A stretch of 33,861 nucleotides of DNA, from the NCBI GenBank assembly GCA_041559015.1, contig JBFFED010000015.1:1-33861 (forward strand). The letters run 5' to 3'. Position numbers and translations under genes: made by a program. Position 1 is the first letter of the stretch, and every line of letters starts with the position of its first letter. Origin of the DNA: COMBO-56-21 sp041559015 (lineage in GTDB: Archaea > Thermoplasmatota > Thermoplasmata > UBA10834). Shown one piece after another: positions 17,450 to 25,454 of this stretch. The notes under the pieces were generated by a model. The model saw only the letters and a list, made by a program, of their open reading frames with translations, ran no database searches and was not told the origin of the DNA.

Positions 17450-19906
17450 ATGGAAGGAGAGCAGCGGAAGAAGGCGAAGGAGGAGGGTGCGGGCGAGGAG
17501 AGAATCGGTGTGTATGTCTGCCACTGCGGCACGAACATCGCCGCGACGGTGGACTGCAAGGCGGTCTCGGAGTATGCGCAGGACCTCGAGGGCGTCGTCG
17601 TCAGCAGGGACAACGTGTACACCTGCTCTGAGCCAGGGCAGGCGCAGATACTCGAGGACATCAAGAACCACGGGCTGACCAAGGTCGTGGTCGCGTCGTG
17701 TTCGCCGAAGATGCACGAGAAGACCTTCCGGAAAGCGGTCGAGTCGGCCGGACTGAGCCCCTACGCCCTGGAGATGGTCAATCTAAGGGAGCAGTGCTCC
17801 TGGGTGCACAAGGACAAGAACGAGGGGACGAGGAAGGCCCAGGACATCGTCAAGGGCGGCGTCATGAGGGCCGCGAGGCTGGAAGCGCTCTACCCAGCGG
17901 AGGTTGCGATGTCCAAGGACGTGCTAGTCATCGGTGGCGGGATCGCGGGCATCTCTGCCGCTCTCCTGCTGGCCAGTTCCGGATACAAGGTCTACATGGT
18001 GGAGAGACAGCCGAGTATCGGGGGCAGGATGGCGCAGCTCAGCAAAACCTTCCCGACACTCGACTGCGCCCCGTGCATCCTGAGCCCGCGCATGGTCGAG
18101 GTCGCCGCGCATCCCAACGTGGTTCTGTTCACAGGGTCCGAGGTCGTCGGGTTCTCAGGGTTTCCCGGGAACTACAGGGTCAGGGTGAGGGTGGCTCCGA
18201 GAGGCGTGGACCCGAAGAAGTGCGTCGGGTGCGCCAAGTGCGAGAAGGTCTGCCCCGCTAAGGTGCCCAACGAGTTCGAGGAGTGTCTCTACGAGCGCAA
18301 GGCGATCTACAAACCCTTCCCACAGGCCGTCCCGGCCTCGTACGTCGTCGACTTCGAGAACTGCACAGAGTGTGGCGCGTGCCTCAAGGTGTGCTCGGCG
18401 CAGGCAATCGATATGGAGGACAAAGAGAAGTTCCAGGAGTTCGATGTTGGAGCGGTCATAGTCGCGACAGGGTTCGACACATTCGATGTCGGCAGGCTGC
18501 ACGAGTACGACACATCGCTCCCGGACGTGATAACGGCGACGAAGATGGAGCGGCTGATGATAAACGAGTGCGGCGCTGGCATGGTGCTCAAGAGGAAGGC
18601 CGACGGCAACAGGGTGAAGAAGGTCGCGTTCGTGCTATGCGCCGGCTCCAGGACCCGTAAGGTGGGCGTGCCCTACTGCAGTAAGATATGCTGCAACTAC
18701 GCCATCAAGCAGTCAGTCATCCTGAGGAAGACTTTCCCGTACATGCAGGTCTACATCTACTACATCGACGTCCGCGCGGCCGGACGCGGGTTCGAGGAAT
18801 TCTATGTCCGAGCCCAGGAGGAGTTCGGAGTGCGGTTCATCCACGGCAAGGTCTCGGACGTTCAGAAGGGCAAGGCTGGTATGCTCGTGAGGGCCGAGGA
18901 CGTCACGCTCGGCGAGATAATCGAGAACGAGTTCGACATGGTCGTGCTCTGCACCGCCATGTTGCCCTCCAAGGGCACCGAGGAGCTGGCGAGGATGCTG
19001 AAGGTGCCTCTGGGCGAGGACGGTTTTGTCTCGGAGAAGCATCCGAAGCTCGACCCCGTCGCCACCCACAGGTCAGGCATCTTCGCTGCAGGCGTCGTTC
19101 TCGGGCCCAAGGACGTGCGCGACAGCGTGATCGACGGCAGGAGCACGGCCGCTCATGTCATCGAGTTCCTGGGCACGGGCAAGATGCTCATCGACCCCGT
19201 GAAAGCCATCGTCACGGATGGCATGAAGTGCGCGAAGCGGAGAGCGTGTGAGTCCATCTGTCCCGTGAAGGCGATACAGGTCGACGAGTTCCCGAGGGTG
19301 GACACGATCGCCTGCATCGGCTGCGGGGCGTGCGTGTCCGAATGCCCAGAGGGCGTGCTCGACCTCGCCCACTACACCGAGGCTCAGATAGACGCCGAGA
19401 TGAGGGGGCTCCTCGACGAGGAGTCCAAGGACATCAGGGTGCTCGGGGTGTTCGGGGACGTACTCGCTTATGTCGCCGCCGACAGCGCCGGGACCGCGCG
19501 CATGGAGTATCCGTCGTCGATCAGGATCATGCGGGTGCCATCGGCCGCCAGGCTTGGCCGGCGGGCGGTCCTCAAAGCCTTCGCGTACGGGGCGGACGGC
19601 GTGCTCTTCTCAGATGAGGAGGGCGGCGAGATGGCGCATATCGTGGAGGAACGCATCCGGGCCTTGGCGAATGAGCTGGACGAACTGGGCATCGGGAAGG
19701 AAAGGGTTTCGTTCGCCCCCATGCTCCTGCCGATATACAAGGTCCTCCCGAAGTACATCGATAACTTCGACAAGAAGATCAGGTCGCTCGGGAAGGTCTC
19801 GGAGGATGTCAGGAAGAGAGCCCTCGACGCCGCAGGCCGCAGGGCGGACCCGGTCTTCGGCCCCAAGGGTTCGTCCGGAGGGACCTCTTCGCATGCGGGT
19901 CATTGA
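17450..19906 (+). CDS. hdrA: HdrA-type flavin/Fe-S electron-transfer subunit fused to cysteine-free MvhD-like domain
   Basis: 818 residues from the ATG at 17450; a GTG at 17318 would add 44 residues that look non-conserved. HdrA is the flavin-bearing, electron-bifurcating subunit of heterodisulfide reductase complexes in the cytosol. Order of parts: the N-terminal HdrA domain with VYVCHCGTNI (Cys 24, 26) and ASCSPKMHEKTF; FAD-binding VIGGGIAGIS (about 160-170) with ERQPSIGGRMAQLSKTFPTLDC; two 4Fe-4S motifs CVGCAKCEKVCP (258-269) and CTECGACLKVC (305-315); then CSKICCNYA. A C-terminal ferredoxin pair follows: C594-x5-C600-x3-C604P, lacking the second cysteine (Arg 597 there), and complete CIGCGACVSECP (622-633). 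Residues 661-805 align with MvhD (YPSSIRIMRV, AFAYGADGVLF, ELGIGKERV) but every 2Fe-2S cysteine is replaced. No hdrB, hdrC or mvh gene is nearby. Confidence 0.92.
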   Translation: MEGEQRKKAKEEGAGEERIGVYVCHCGTNIAATVDCKAVSEYAQDLEGVVVSRDNVYTCSEPGQAQILEDIKNHGLTKVVVASCSPKMHEKTFRKAVESAGLSPYALEMVNLREQCSWVHKDKNEGTRKAQDIVKGGVMRAARLEALYPAEVAMSKDVLVIGGGIAGISAALLLASSGYKVYMVERQPSIGGRMAQLSKTFPTLDCAPCILSPRMVEVAAHPNVVLFTGSEVVGFSGFPGNYRVRVRVAPRGVDPKKCVGCAKCEKVCPAKVPNEFEECLYERKAIYKPFPQAVPASYVVDFENCTECGACLKVCSAQAIDMEDKEKFQEFDVGAVIVATGFDTFDVGRLHEYDTSLPDVITATKMERLMINECGAGMVLKRKADGNRVKKVAFVLCAGSRTRKVGVPYCSKICCNYAIKQSVILRKTFPYMQVYIYYIDVRAAGRGFEEFYVRAQEEFGVRFIHGKVSDVQKGKAGMLVRAEDVTLGEIIENEFDMVVLCTAMLPSKGTEELARMLKVPLGEDGFVSEKHPKLDPVATHRSGIFAAGVVLGPKDVRDSVIDGRSTAAHVIEFLGTGKMLIDPVKAIVTDGMKCAKRRACESICPVKAIQVDEFPRVDTIACIGCGACVSECPEGVLDLAHYTEAQIDAEMRGLLDEESKDIRVLGVFGDVLAYVAADSAGTARMEYPSSIRIMRVPSAARLGRRAVLKAFAYGADGVLFSDEEGGEMAHIVEERIRALANELDELGIGKERVSFAPMLLPIYKVLPKYIDNFDKKIRSLGKVSEDVRKRALDAAGRRADPVFGPKGSSGGTSSHAGH

Positions 19907-19952
19907 CGCATGCGCGTGCGCACTTCCAGTGCGGACACCCAGACTAAAGATA

Positions 19953-19960
19953 TTTATATA
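19953..19960 (+). promoter_or_regulatory. Consensus TATA box for the 55-residue protein
   Basis: TTTATATA matches the archaeal box exactly and is preceded by a purine-rich BRE-like AAAGA. Transcription should begin near 19983, giving a leader of about 32 nt before the ATG at 20015. It rules out an upstream ATG at 19910 as the start of the small gene, because that codon precedes the promoter. Confidence 0.75.
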
Positions 19961-20014
19961 CTCAGGATTAATAAGAATCAGTATTTCAGGCCTGGCGTTT
20001 CGCAGGGATGCACG

Positions 20015-20182
20015 ATGGAGAAACGCGTGTTAGTCAAGATAAACAGGGACAAGACGGAGCTCAGCCTCCGCGAGGTCCTCGACAAGATCAAGGAGCTTCA
20101 GGACCAGCACCCCGAGATGGATGTCTTCTTCGACGGGGACCAGTACGCAATATGCGGCAGGATGCGCAAGGCTCCCGAGTGA
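20015..20182 (+). CDS. 55-residue conserved-looking small protein, unknown function
   Basis: Translation from the ATG at 20015 gives a compact protein: a strand (KRVLVKINRD), a helix (LREVLDKIKELQDQHP), then DVFFDGDQYAICGRMRKAPE. A beta-alpha-beta layout with one cysteine and no membrane span or signal peptide. The frame can be extended up to 19910 but that part overlaps the promoter and is not protein-like. It has its own perfect TATA box, so it is probably well expressed. It lies 108 nt after the HdrA-like gene and 43 nt before the DUF531-like gene, which may be co-transcribed with it. I do not recognise a family and give no function. Confidence 0.75.
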   Translation: MEKRVLVKINRDKTELSLREVLDKIKELQDQHPEMDVFFDGDQYAICGRMRKAPE

Positions 20183-20225
20183 CGATGCTAGGCTCTAAGT
20201 GCTCATATCGTGATAGTCGGGGCCC

Positions 20226-20756
20226 ATGGCGGGCAGGGTCACCATAGGTCTTTACAACTCATACGATCCGGTGAGGTTCCACGAGTCGCACCGGCGCGCC
20301 CTGGCCAGGGCGGGCCCCCTCGCGCTCGCGTTCGACTGCAACCTGGCCACGTTCGGGTTCCCGTACGACAAGGAACTCGGCACGCCGGCCGAGGTCGCGC
20401 GCTGGGTCGCAACCACGACGAGCATAGGGGAGAGCGGTGCGTACCTGATAGAGCTCGCCGGCAAGGGCAGGTTCTCATGCTTCGACTTCCCGAAGAAGGG
20501 GTTCCCGCCCCAGCTGGGGGAGCTGGTCGTGACCACGAGGAGACCGTGCAAGGACAGGGCGGTGTCTTCCGCGGACATCAGGGCATCAGTGAGGTCGGGC
20601 AGATCCGTGCTGCTGTTGTTTGGCCTCGGACCCCACGGCCTCCCGAAGGAAGTGTTCGAGGCGGGCAGGAAGCACCTCGACGTCACTGGGCGCGGCCTCT
20701 CACTCGAGACATGCACCGCGATGGGCGCTGTTGTCGGCTCGCTCATGGGCAAGTGA
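20226..20756 (+). CDS. DUF531-like archaeal protein, possible SPOUT-fold methyltransferase
   Basis: 176 residues. The opening TIGLYNSYDPVRFHESHRRALARAGPLALAF and FGFPYDKELG matches my memory of the archaeal DUF531 family, which has no established function. The C-terminal part reads LLLFGLGPHGLPKEVF and then GRGLSLETCTAMGAVVGSLM. A Gly-Leu-Pro turn after a hydrophobic strand and a late Ser/Glu-Thr-Ala helix are the kind of pattern seen in the trefoil-knot SAM site of SPOUT RNA methyltransferases; this link is inference. No membrane span or signal peptide. It follows the 55-residue gene by 43 nt on the same strand and ends 16 nt before the convergent purM stop. Confidence 0.75.
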   Translation: MAGRVTIGLYNSYDPVRFHESHRRALARAGPLALAFDCNLATFGFPYDKELGTPAEVARWVATTTSIGESGAYLIELAGKGRFSCFDFPKKGFPPQLGELVVTTRRPCKDRAVSSADIRASVRSGRSVLLLFGLGPHGLPKEVFEAGRKHLDVTGRGLSLETCTAMGAVVGSLMGK

Positions 20757-20772
20757 GAGTCCTATCCGGGTT

Positions 20773-21801
20773 TCAGTACTTGGTGTACTCCAGACCTATC
20801 GAAGGCGCTCTGATGCTCTTGCCTCTCACTGCGTGACCGACAATCTTCGCTCCCTTGCCCGCAGCTCTCACCAAGGCGTCGGCCTCCTTGTCCGGGACGA
20901 CGAGACAGTACCCCATCCCCATGTTGAACGTCTGATACATCTCGCTGTCACTGACGTTCCCCAGTTCCTGCATCACGGAGAATATCGGTTGCGGCTTCAT
21001 CGGGTCCGTTATCTCGAACCCGATGCCCTTCCTGAGCCTGATCAGGTTCCTGAGCCCCCCGCCTGTGATGTTCGCCATCCCGTGCACATCGAATCTCTCG
21101 AGCAGCCCGAGGACCCGGCGCACGTAAATCGTAGTCGGTACCAGCAGCTCCAGCCCGACAGGCCGGGACACCCCTTTCACCTTCTTCCTGTATCCTATGC
21201 GATTGGATTCGAAAATCTTCCGGGCGAGTGTGAGTCCGTTGGAATGCACGCCAGAGCTGGGCAGCCCGATGAGAGTGTCTCCCGGTCTGACCATCTGACC
21301 GGTGACGATGCTGTCCTTCTTGACCATGCCTAGGCATGTGCCCGCGAGGTCGAACCCCTTAACCAGCTCCGGGAGAACGGCTATCTCCCCGCCGACGACG
21401 GTCATGTTGGACTGCTTCGCCCCCTCCTGCAGCCCCTTGCCAACCTCAGAAGTCATCTTCGGGTCCGGCCGGTCGATCGCCATGTAGTCCACGAAGGCTA
21501 TCGGCTCCGAGCCGACGCATACCGTGTCGTTTACGTTCATCGCGATGCAGTCTATGCCGACGGTGTCCCACTTCTTCATCGCGTCCGCAATCAACAGTTT
21601 CGTGCCGACGCCGTCCGTGCAGAGGGTGAGGGCGTAGTCCCCGAAATCTATCAAGCCCGTGAAATGACCGGGTAGGTCTATCTGGCCTCCGAACCCCTTC
21701 CTCGCGTACTTCAGGTGCCCTACGAGAGCTGATATGCTCCCGGATTTCTTGTCGATATCGACCCCGGCCATGGCATAGGTCATGCGCTTCGGCAAACTCA
21801 T
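20773..21801 (-). CDS. purM: Phosphoribosylformylglycinamidine cyclo-ligase (AIR synthetase)
   Basis: 342 residues from the ATG at 21801 (MSLPKRMTYAMAGVD); an ATG at 21867 adds 22 residues that run back into the divergent promoter, and is rejected. PurM closes the ring of FGAM with ATP to form AIR in purine synthesis, in the cytosol. Family marks: TYAMAGVDIDKKSGSI at the N-terminus, LCTDGVGTKLLIA for phosphate binding, GIDCIAMNVNDTVCVGSEPIAFVDY cut here to CIAMNVNDTVCVG, VGGEIAVLPE, LIGLPSSGVHSNGLTLAR, and ANITGGGLRNLIRL. Length matches the usual 330-350. The purM/rlmE pair is divergent with an 86-nt gap, whose AT patch at about 21837-21848 may serve both. No other purine gene is next to it. 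Confidence 0.96.
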   Translation of the reverse strand: MSLPKRMTYAMAGVDIDKKSGSISALVGHLKYARKGFGGQIDLPGHFTGLIDFGDYALTLCTDGVGTKLLIADAMKKWDTVGIDCIAMNVNDTVCVGSEPIAFVDYMAIDRPDPKMTSEVGKGLQEGAKQSNMTVVGGEIAVLPELVKGFDLAGTCLGMVKKDSIVTGQMVRPGDTLIGLPSSGVHSNGLTLARKIFESNRIGYRKKVKGVSRPVGLELLVPTTIYVRRVLGLLERFDVHGMANITGGGLRNLIRLRKGIGFEITDPMKPQPIFSVMQELGNVSDSEMYQTFNMGMGYCLVVPDKEADALVRAAGKGAKIVGHAVRGKSIRAPSIGLEYTKY

Positions 21802-21887
21802 CCCTCTCGTGGCCTTTGGGCGATTGCGTCTTCCGCCTAAACCTTTTGCGCTCGCATCAGGAAACAATATCTGCGCGGACGGGAATA

Positions 21888-22499
21888 ATGCCGGACGTGA
21901 CCAAGCGCTGGAGAGCCGACCGGCACAGGGACAAGTACTATAGGAAGGCCAAGCGGGAGCACTACAGGAGTAGGGCGGTCTACAAGCTGAAGCAGATAGA
22001 CTACAAGTTCGACCTGATACGTCCCGGGGACACGGTGGTGGACCTAGGGGCTTCTCCTGGCGGTTGGTCGCAGGTGGCTGCGGAGCTGGTCGGGCCCGGC
22101 GGGAAGGTCGTGGCGGCCGACATGGACAGGATGCCCCCGATCGAGGGTGTCGCGTTCGTCAGAGGGGACATCCGTGAGAAGGCAGTCGTCGAGCGGGTGC
22201 TTGAGCTGCTCCCGGAGGGCGTCGATGTGGTCATCTCGGACATGTCCCCTGACATAAGCGGCAACTACCCATACGACCACGCAAGGTCCATCGAACTCTG
22301 CGAGCACGCGCTCAGGTTCGCGGAGGAGGTGCTCAAGGATGGCGGCAACTTCCTCTGCAAGATGTTCTCCGGCGATATGAGCAAGGGCTTCGTCGGAAGG
22401 GTGAGGAAGGCGTTCGACGAGACCCATGTCGAGCGACCCAGGGCCTCGCGCTCCTCGAGCTCGGAGGTGTACGTCGTGGGCCTGGACTATCGCAGATGA
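21888..22499 (+). CDS. rlmE: RrmJ/FtsJ-family rRNA ribose 2'-O-methyltransferase
   Basis: 203 residues from the ATG at 21888; the longer frame to 21816 would begin inside the divergent promoter. It methylates ribose 2'-OH using SAM, in bacteria U2552 of 23S rRNA; the archaeal target is probably equivalent. Motifs: basic N-terminus (KRWRADRHRDKYYRKAKREH), catalytic Lys in SRAVYKLKQID, SAM-binding VVDLGASPGGWSQVAAE, catalytic Asp in VVISDMSPDISG, Lys in GGNFLCKMFSGD and Glu in SSSEVYVVGLDY, completing the K-D-K-E tetrad. Length is normal. It ends five bases before the stop of the convergent Lhr helicase gene. Confidence 0.96.
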   Translation: MPDVTKRWRADRHRDKYYRKAKREHYRSRAVYKLKQIDYKFDLIRPGDTVVDLGASPGGWSQVAAELVGPGGKVVAADMDRMPPIEGVAFVRGDIREKAVVERVLELLPEGVDVVISDMSPDISGNYPYDHARSIELCEHALRFAEEVLKDGGNFLCKMFSGDMSKGFVGRVRKAFDETHVERPRASRSSSSEVYVVGLDYRR

Positions 22500-22504
22500 A
22501 GTAC

Positions 22505-25249
22505 CTAGTCCCAGAACCTCTTGGTACGCGCGTAGGTTATCTCCGCGGCGAGTATGTCCCTCATGAACTCGTCCTCTTCCGTCTGATACCTGGCGAGTAT
22601 CCTCGCAGCCGTGTCCGGCCCGACCCCTCTCCCGACGAGCGCGAGGACGGCCTTCTTCCCATGTGCCATGACGAGGTTCGCGTTCTTGTAGATCCTCCTC
22701 AGCTCCTTCCTCTGCTCCTCCGTCGCGGGTCCCTTCCTGAGTATGCCAAGCTGAGTCTTGGCATACGGCTGTATCGCGGCGAGGAGCACGCCGTCGCACT
22801 TCGAGCACCTTATCTTGGCGGGCAACTGCGCAACAGCCGAGCGCCTCTGGCTCCTGCAGTTCATGCACACCAGGACCACATCCTCTCTCTCGAGGCGCTC
22901 CCTTAGCGCGTTCAGGACCGCCTTGTCGGCCCTCTGGGGCTGCATCAGCTCGGTCCTGGTGCCTATCGCCTCCTTCCCGAGCCGGGAGAGGGGCCCTGAG
23001 ACGACCTCTATGCTACCTTCCTGTATCCTCCTCAGGACGAGCCCTGCCTGTTCAACGTCCATGCTCTCCCAGAGGGTCTTGGCGACGGCCTCCTCGAAGA
23101 TGGGCGTGTGCTCGAAGACGTCGACCAGCTTCGACAGGTTCAGCATCTTGTAGTCCGCGCCCTTCCTGACCGCTCCGAACTTCTTCGCCACATGGAGGAA
23201 CTGCCACCTCAGGTACGATGAGTTCCTGACGAGCAGCCTCATGAGCTGTCCGAGGGACGACGGATCGGTCTCCTTGAGGATCTTGACAACGTCCGACACC
23301 CTCGCGTTCCTGGGCGTCTCGAGGACGATGGCGTAGGGTTCTGTCTGCACCCCGAAGCTCTCCCCGAACCTCGCCATCATGAGTCCCGCGACCAGTTTCG
23401 CCAGGGTCTCGTTCACGCGGCTTCCGAAGCAGCAGTTGATGACTATGACCCCGTCCCCCTGCTCCACGGTCACGCGCTTGTCCGTCGGGAGCGCGCGCTC
23501 CCCCTGCGCCTCGATCCAGCTGACGAGTTCCTTCTTGGCGGCGTCATCTGCAGGATAGAACTCCATCGCCCTGAGCCTGCGCATCGCCCCGACCTCCTGA
23601 GAGACCTCGAAAGGCACCGGGATCTCCTCGCCGACCCACGAGGGCGTCGCGGCGATCTCCCGGATTTGCTCGACGATGACCTCGTCCTCGCCGACCTCCA
23701 CGACCCTCCATGTGCGTCCCCTCGTCACGAAGGTGGCGTACGGCTCTGCGTATGTGGCCACGAAGCTCTCGTCGAGGGTGCCTATGACAGCCCGGGAGGA
23801 CACATCCCGTATCCTGTAGGTCCTCTCGTCTGGTATCATTGAGATGTTGTCGAAGAAATGCCTCATCCCGGCCGTCTTCCTCCTGAAGGTATTCTCGTCG
23901 TTCCAGAGTATGTGCAGCTCCGCCAGCAGGCGGAGGACATCCTCTAGGTCGGCCCTGAGCAGGTTCCTGAAAGGGTAGGCCCTCCTGACGGTCTCGTACG
24001 CACTGTCTTTGTCCACCGTGCCCTCGGTGAGGGTCATCGCCACGAGTTGGTTGGCGAGGACGCTCATCGGATTATCCCTTATGCGGAACCTCTCGAGCTC
24101 CTCGACCATGGCTCTCCTAGCTATGACCATGCTCTCAGCCGTCTCGGAAGGCTTCGTAGTCACTATCGCCCCCGAGGACACCTGGCCGACCCTGTGCCCC
24201 GACCTGCCTATCCTCTGTATCAGCCTCGTGACCTGCCTGGGCGAGTCGAACTGTATGGCGAAGTCCGCGGAGCCGACGTCTATGCCGAGCTCGAGCGAGG
24301 AGGTGCATATGAGGGCCTTCAGGCCCTCGGACTTGAACTCATCCTCCATCTGGATCCTGATCTCCTTCGAGAGCGAGCCGTGGTGTACGCCTATCCTGAG
24401 AGACTCGTCCCACAGGTGATACCTGACGCCAAGGGCCTCCGCGTGGTCCCTCGTGTTCACGAAGAACAGCGTGGACCGGTGCCCCTCCACGAGCTCCCTG
24501 CACCTCCTCATGCAAGCGATGTGCCTGAGGTCCGTCTGCAGCCGGTCCGCGAGGTCCTTGTCCCCCGGATCCTCCCGCGGGCTCTCGACCGCGATCCTCA
24601 TGTCCTTGACAGCTGAGACCTTGAGGGTCCTCACCTCCCTCCCGACGCCTGCGAGGAAGTCAGATATCTCCTGTACCGAACCGACAGTCGCCGAAAGGCC
24701 GATCCTCTGAAATTCCCCTGCGCGGTCCACCAACCTCTCAAGTGCGACTGAGAGCTGCGCCCCGCGCTCGTCCTCGGCCAGCTCGTGCACCTCATCTATG
24801 ATGACATGCTTCACATGCGCCAGGTGTCCCCTCAGGACGCGCCCGGTGAACATCACCTGGAGCGTCTCCGGCGTAGTTATGAGGACATCAGGTGGCCGCT
24901 TGGACTGGGAGGTGCGTTCTGCCTGTGAAGTGTCCCCGTGCCTCACGGCCACCTGGAGCCCAACGGCCTCCCCGAACTCCTTCAGCCGTCTCAGGAGATC
25001 TCTGTTGAGAGCCCTGAGTGGGGTCACATAGACGCACCTTATGCCGCCCCTCTTTGACTGACTGAGCGCGTGCAGGACCGGGAGCATGGCGGCCTCCGTC
25101 TTGCCTATGCCTGTCGGGGCGACAAGCAGGACATGCTCTCCCGCGAGCACTGGCGGAATGGCCGCCGCTTGGGGCTCGGTCGGCTCGGTAATCCCCCTGC
25201 GCTCCAGCAGATCCCTGAGTCTCGTGTCTAAGAGGGCGAAGGCGCTCAT
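22505..25249 (-). CDS. Lhr-type DEAD/DEAH superfamily 2 helicase with zinc-binding C-terminal segment
   Basis: 914 residues from the ATG at 25249; the frame stays open to 25525, but the TATA at 25276-25282 sits 26 nt before this ATG, so the message should be nearly leaderless. Motifs: Q-type PTEPQAAAIP, Walker A APTGIGKTEAA (Lys about 50), TTPETLQVM, DEVH box IIDEVHELAEDERG, SAT box LSATVGS, helicase C-domain SSLELGIDVGSADF and QRIGRSGHRVGQ. The rest contains the winged-helix and Lhr-core parts. Near the C-terminus CMNCRS and CSKCDG form a zinc ribbon, and the protein ends in helices (KNANLVMAHGKKAVLALVGRG). Archaeal Lhr enzymes are 3'-5' ATP-driven DNA/RNA-DNA helicases tied to repair. Slightly longer than the typical Lhr-core of 850-900 because of the zinc-binding tail. 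Confidence 0.94.
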   Translation of the reverse strand: MSAFALLDTRLRDLLERRGITEPTEPQAAAIPPVLAGEHVLLVAPTGIGKTEAAMLPVLHALSQSKRGGIRCVYVTPLRALNRDLLRRLKEFGEAVGLQVAVRHGDTSQAERTSQSKRPPDVLITTPETLQVMFTGRVLRGHLAHVKHVIIDEVHELAEDERGAQLSVALERLVDRAGEFQRIGLSATVGSVQEISDFLAGVGREVRTLKVSAVKDMRIAVESPREDPGDKDLADRLQTDLRHIACMRRCRELVEGHRSTLFFVNTRDHAEALGVRYHLWDESLRIGVHHGSLSKEIRIQMEDEFKSEGLKALICTSSLELGIDVGSADFAIQFDSPRQVTRLIQRIGRSGHRVGQVSSGAIVTTKPSETAESMVIARRAMVEELERFRIRDNPMSVLANQLVAMTLTEGTVDKDSAYETVRRAYPFRNLLRADLEDVLRLLAELHILWNDENTFRRKTAGMRHFFDNISMIPDERTYRIRDVSSRAVIGTLDESFVATYAEPYATFVTRGRTWRVVEVGEDEVIVEQIREIAATPSWVGEEIPVPFEVSQEVGAMRRLRAMEFYPADDAAKKELVSWIEAQGERALPTDKRVTVEQGDGVIVINCCFGSRVNETLAKLVAGLMMARFGESFGVQTEPYAIVLETPRNARVSDVVKILKETDPSSLGQLMRLLVRNSSYLRWQFLHVAKKFGAVRKGADYKMLNLSKLVDVFEHTPIFEEAVAKTLWESMDVEQAGLVLRRIQEGSIEVVSGPLSRLGKEAIGTRTELMQPQRADKAVLNALRERLEREDVVLVCMNCRSQRRSAVAQLPAKIRCSKCDGVLLAAIQPYAKTQLGILRKGPATEEQRKELRRIYKNANLVMAHGKKAVLALVGRGVGPDTAARILARYQTEEDEFMRDILAAEITYARTKRFWD

Positions 25250-25275
25250 ACCCCCAGTCTGACGGTCGGAGGGCG

Positions 25276-25282
25276 TATAAAA
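25276..25282 (-). promoter_or_regulatory. TATA box of the Lhr helicase gene
   Basis: On the minus strand GGTTTTATACG contains TTTTATA, 27-33 nt upstream of the ATG at 25249. Transcription would start within a few bases of the ATG. The rest of the 205-nt divergent gap carries a weak TATTTAG at about 25409 for the peptidase gene and GGGGGAGAAAACC as its ribosome-binding site. Confidence 0.65.
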
Positions 25283-25454
25283 CCTTGCAGCGGTTCTGCG
25301 AAGGAGGCATCCTTGAAGGATCGCAGAGGATGAGTCGGCAGCCTCACGTCTGCTTGTCACATGTTGGTACTGACTGCTGGATAGTTTGACTTTTGTTCCA
25401 TAACCCCTATTTAGCGTAACCTCAGATTGACGGCCCAATCGGGGGAGAAAACCT

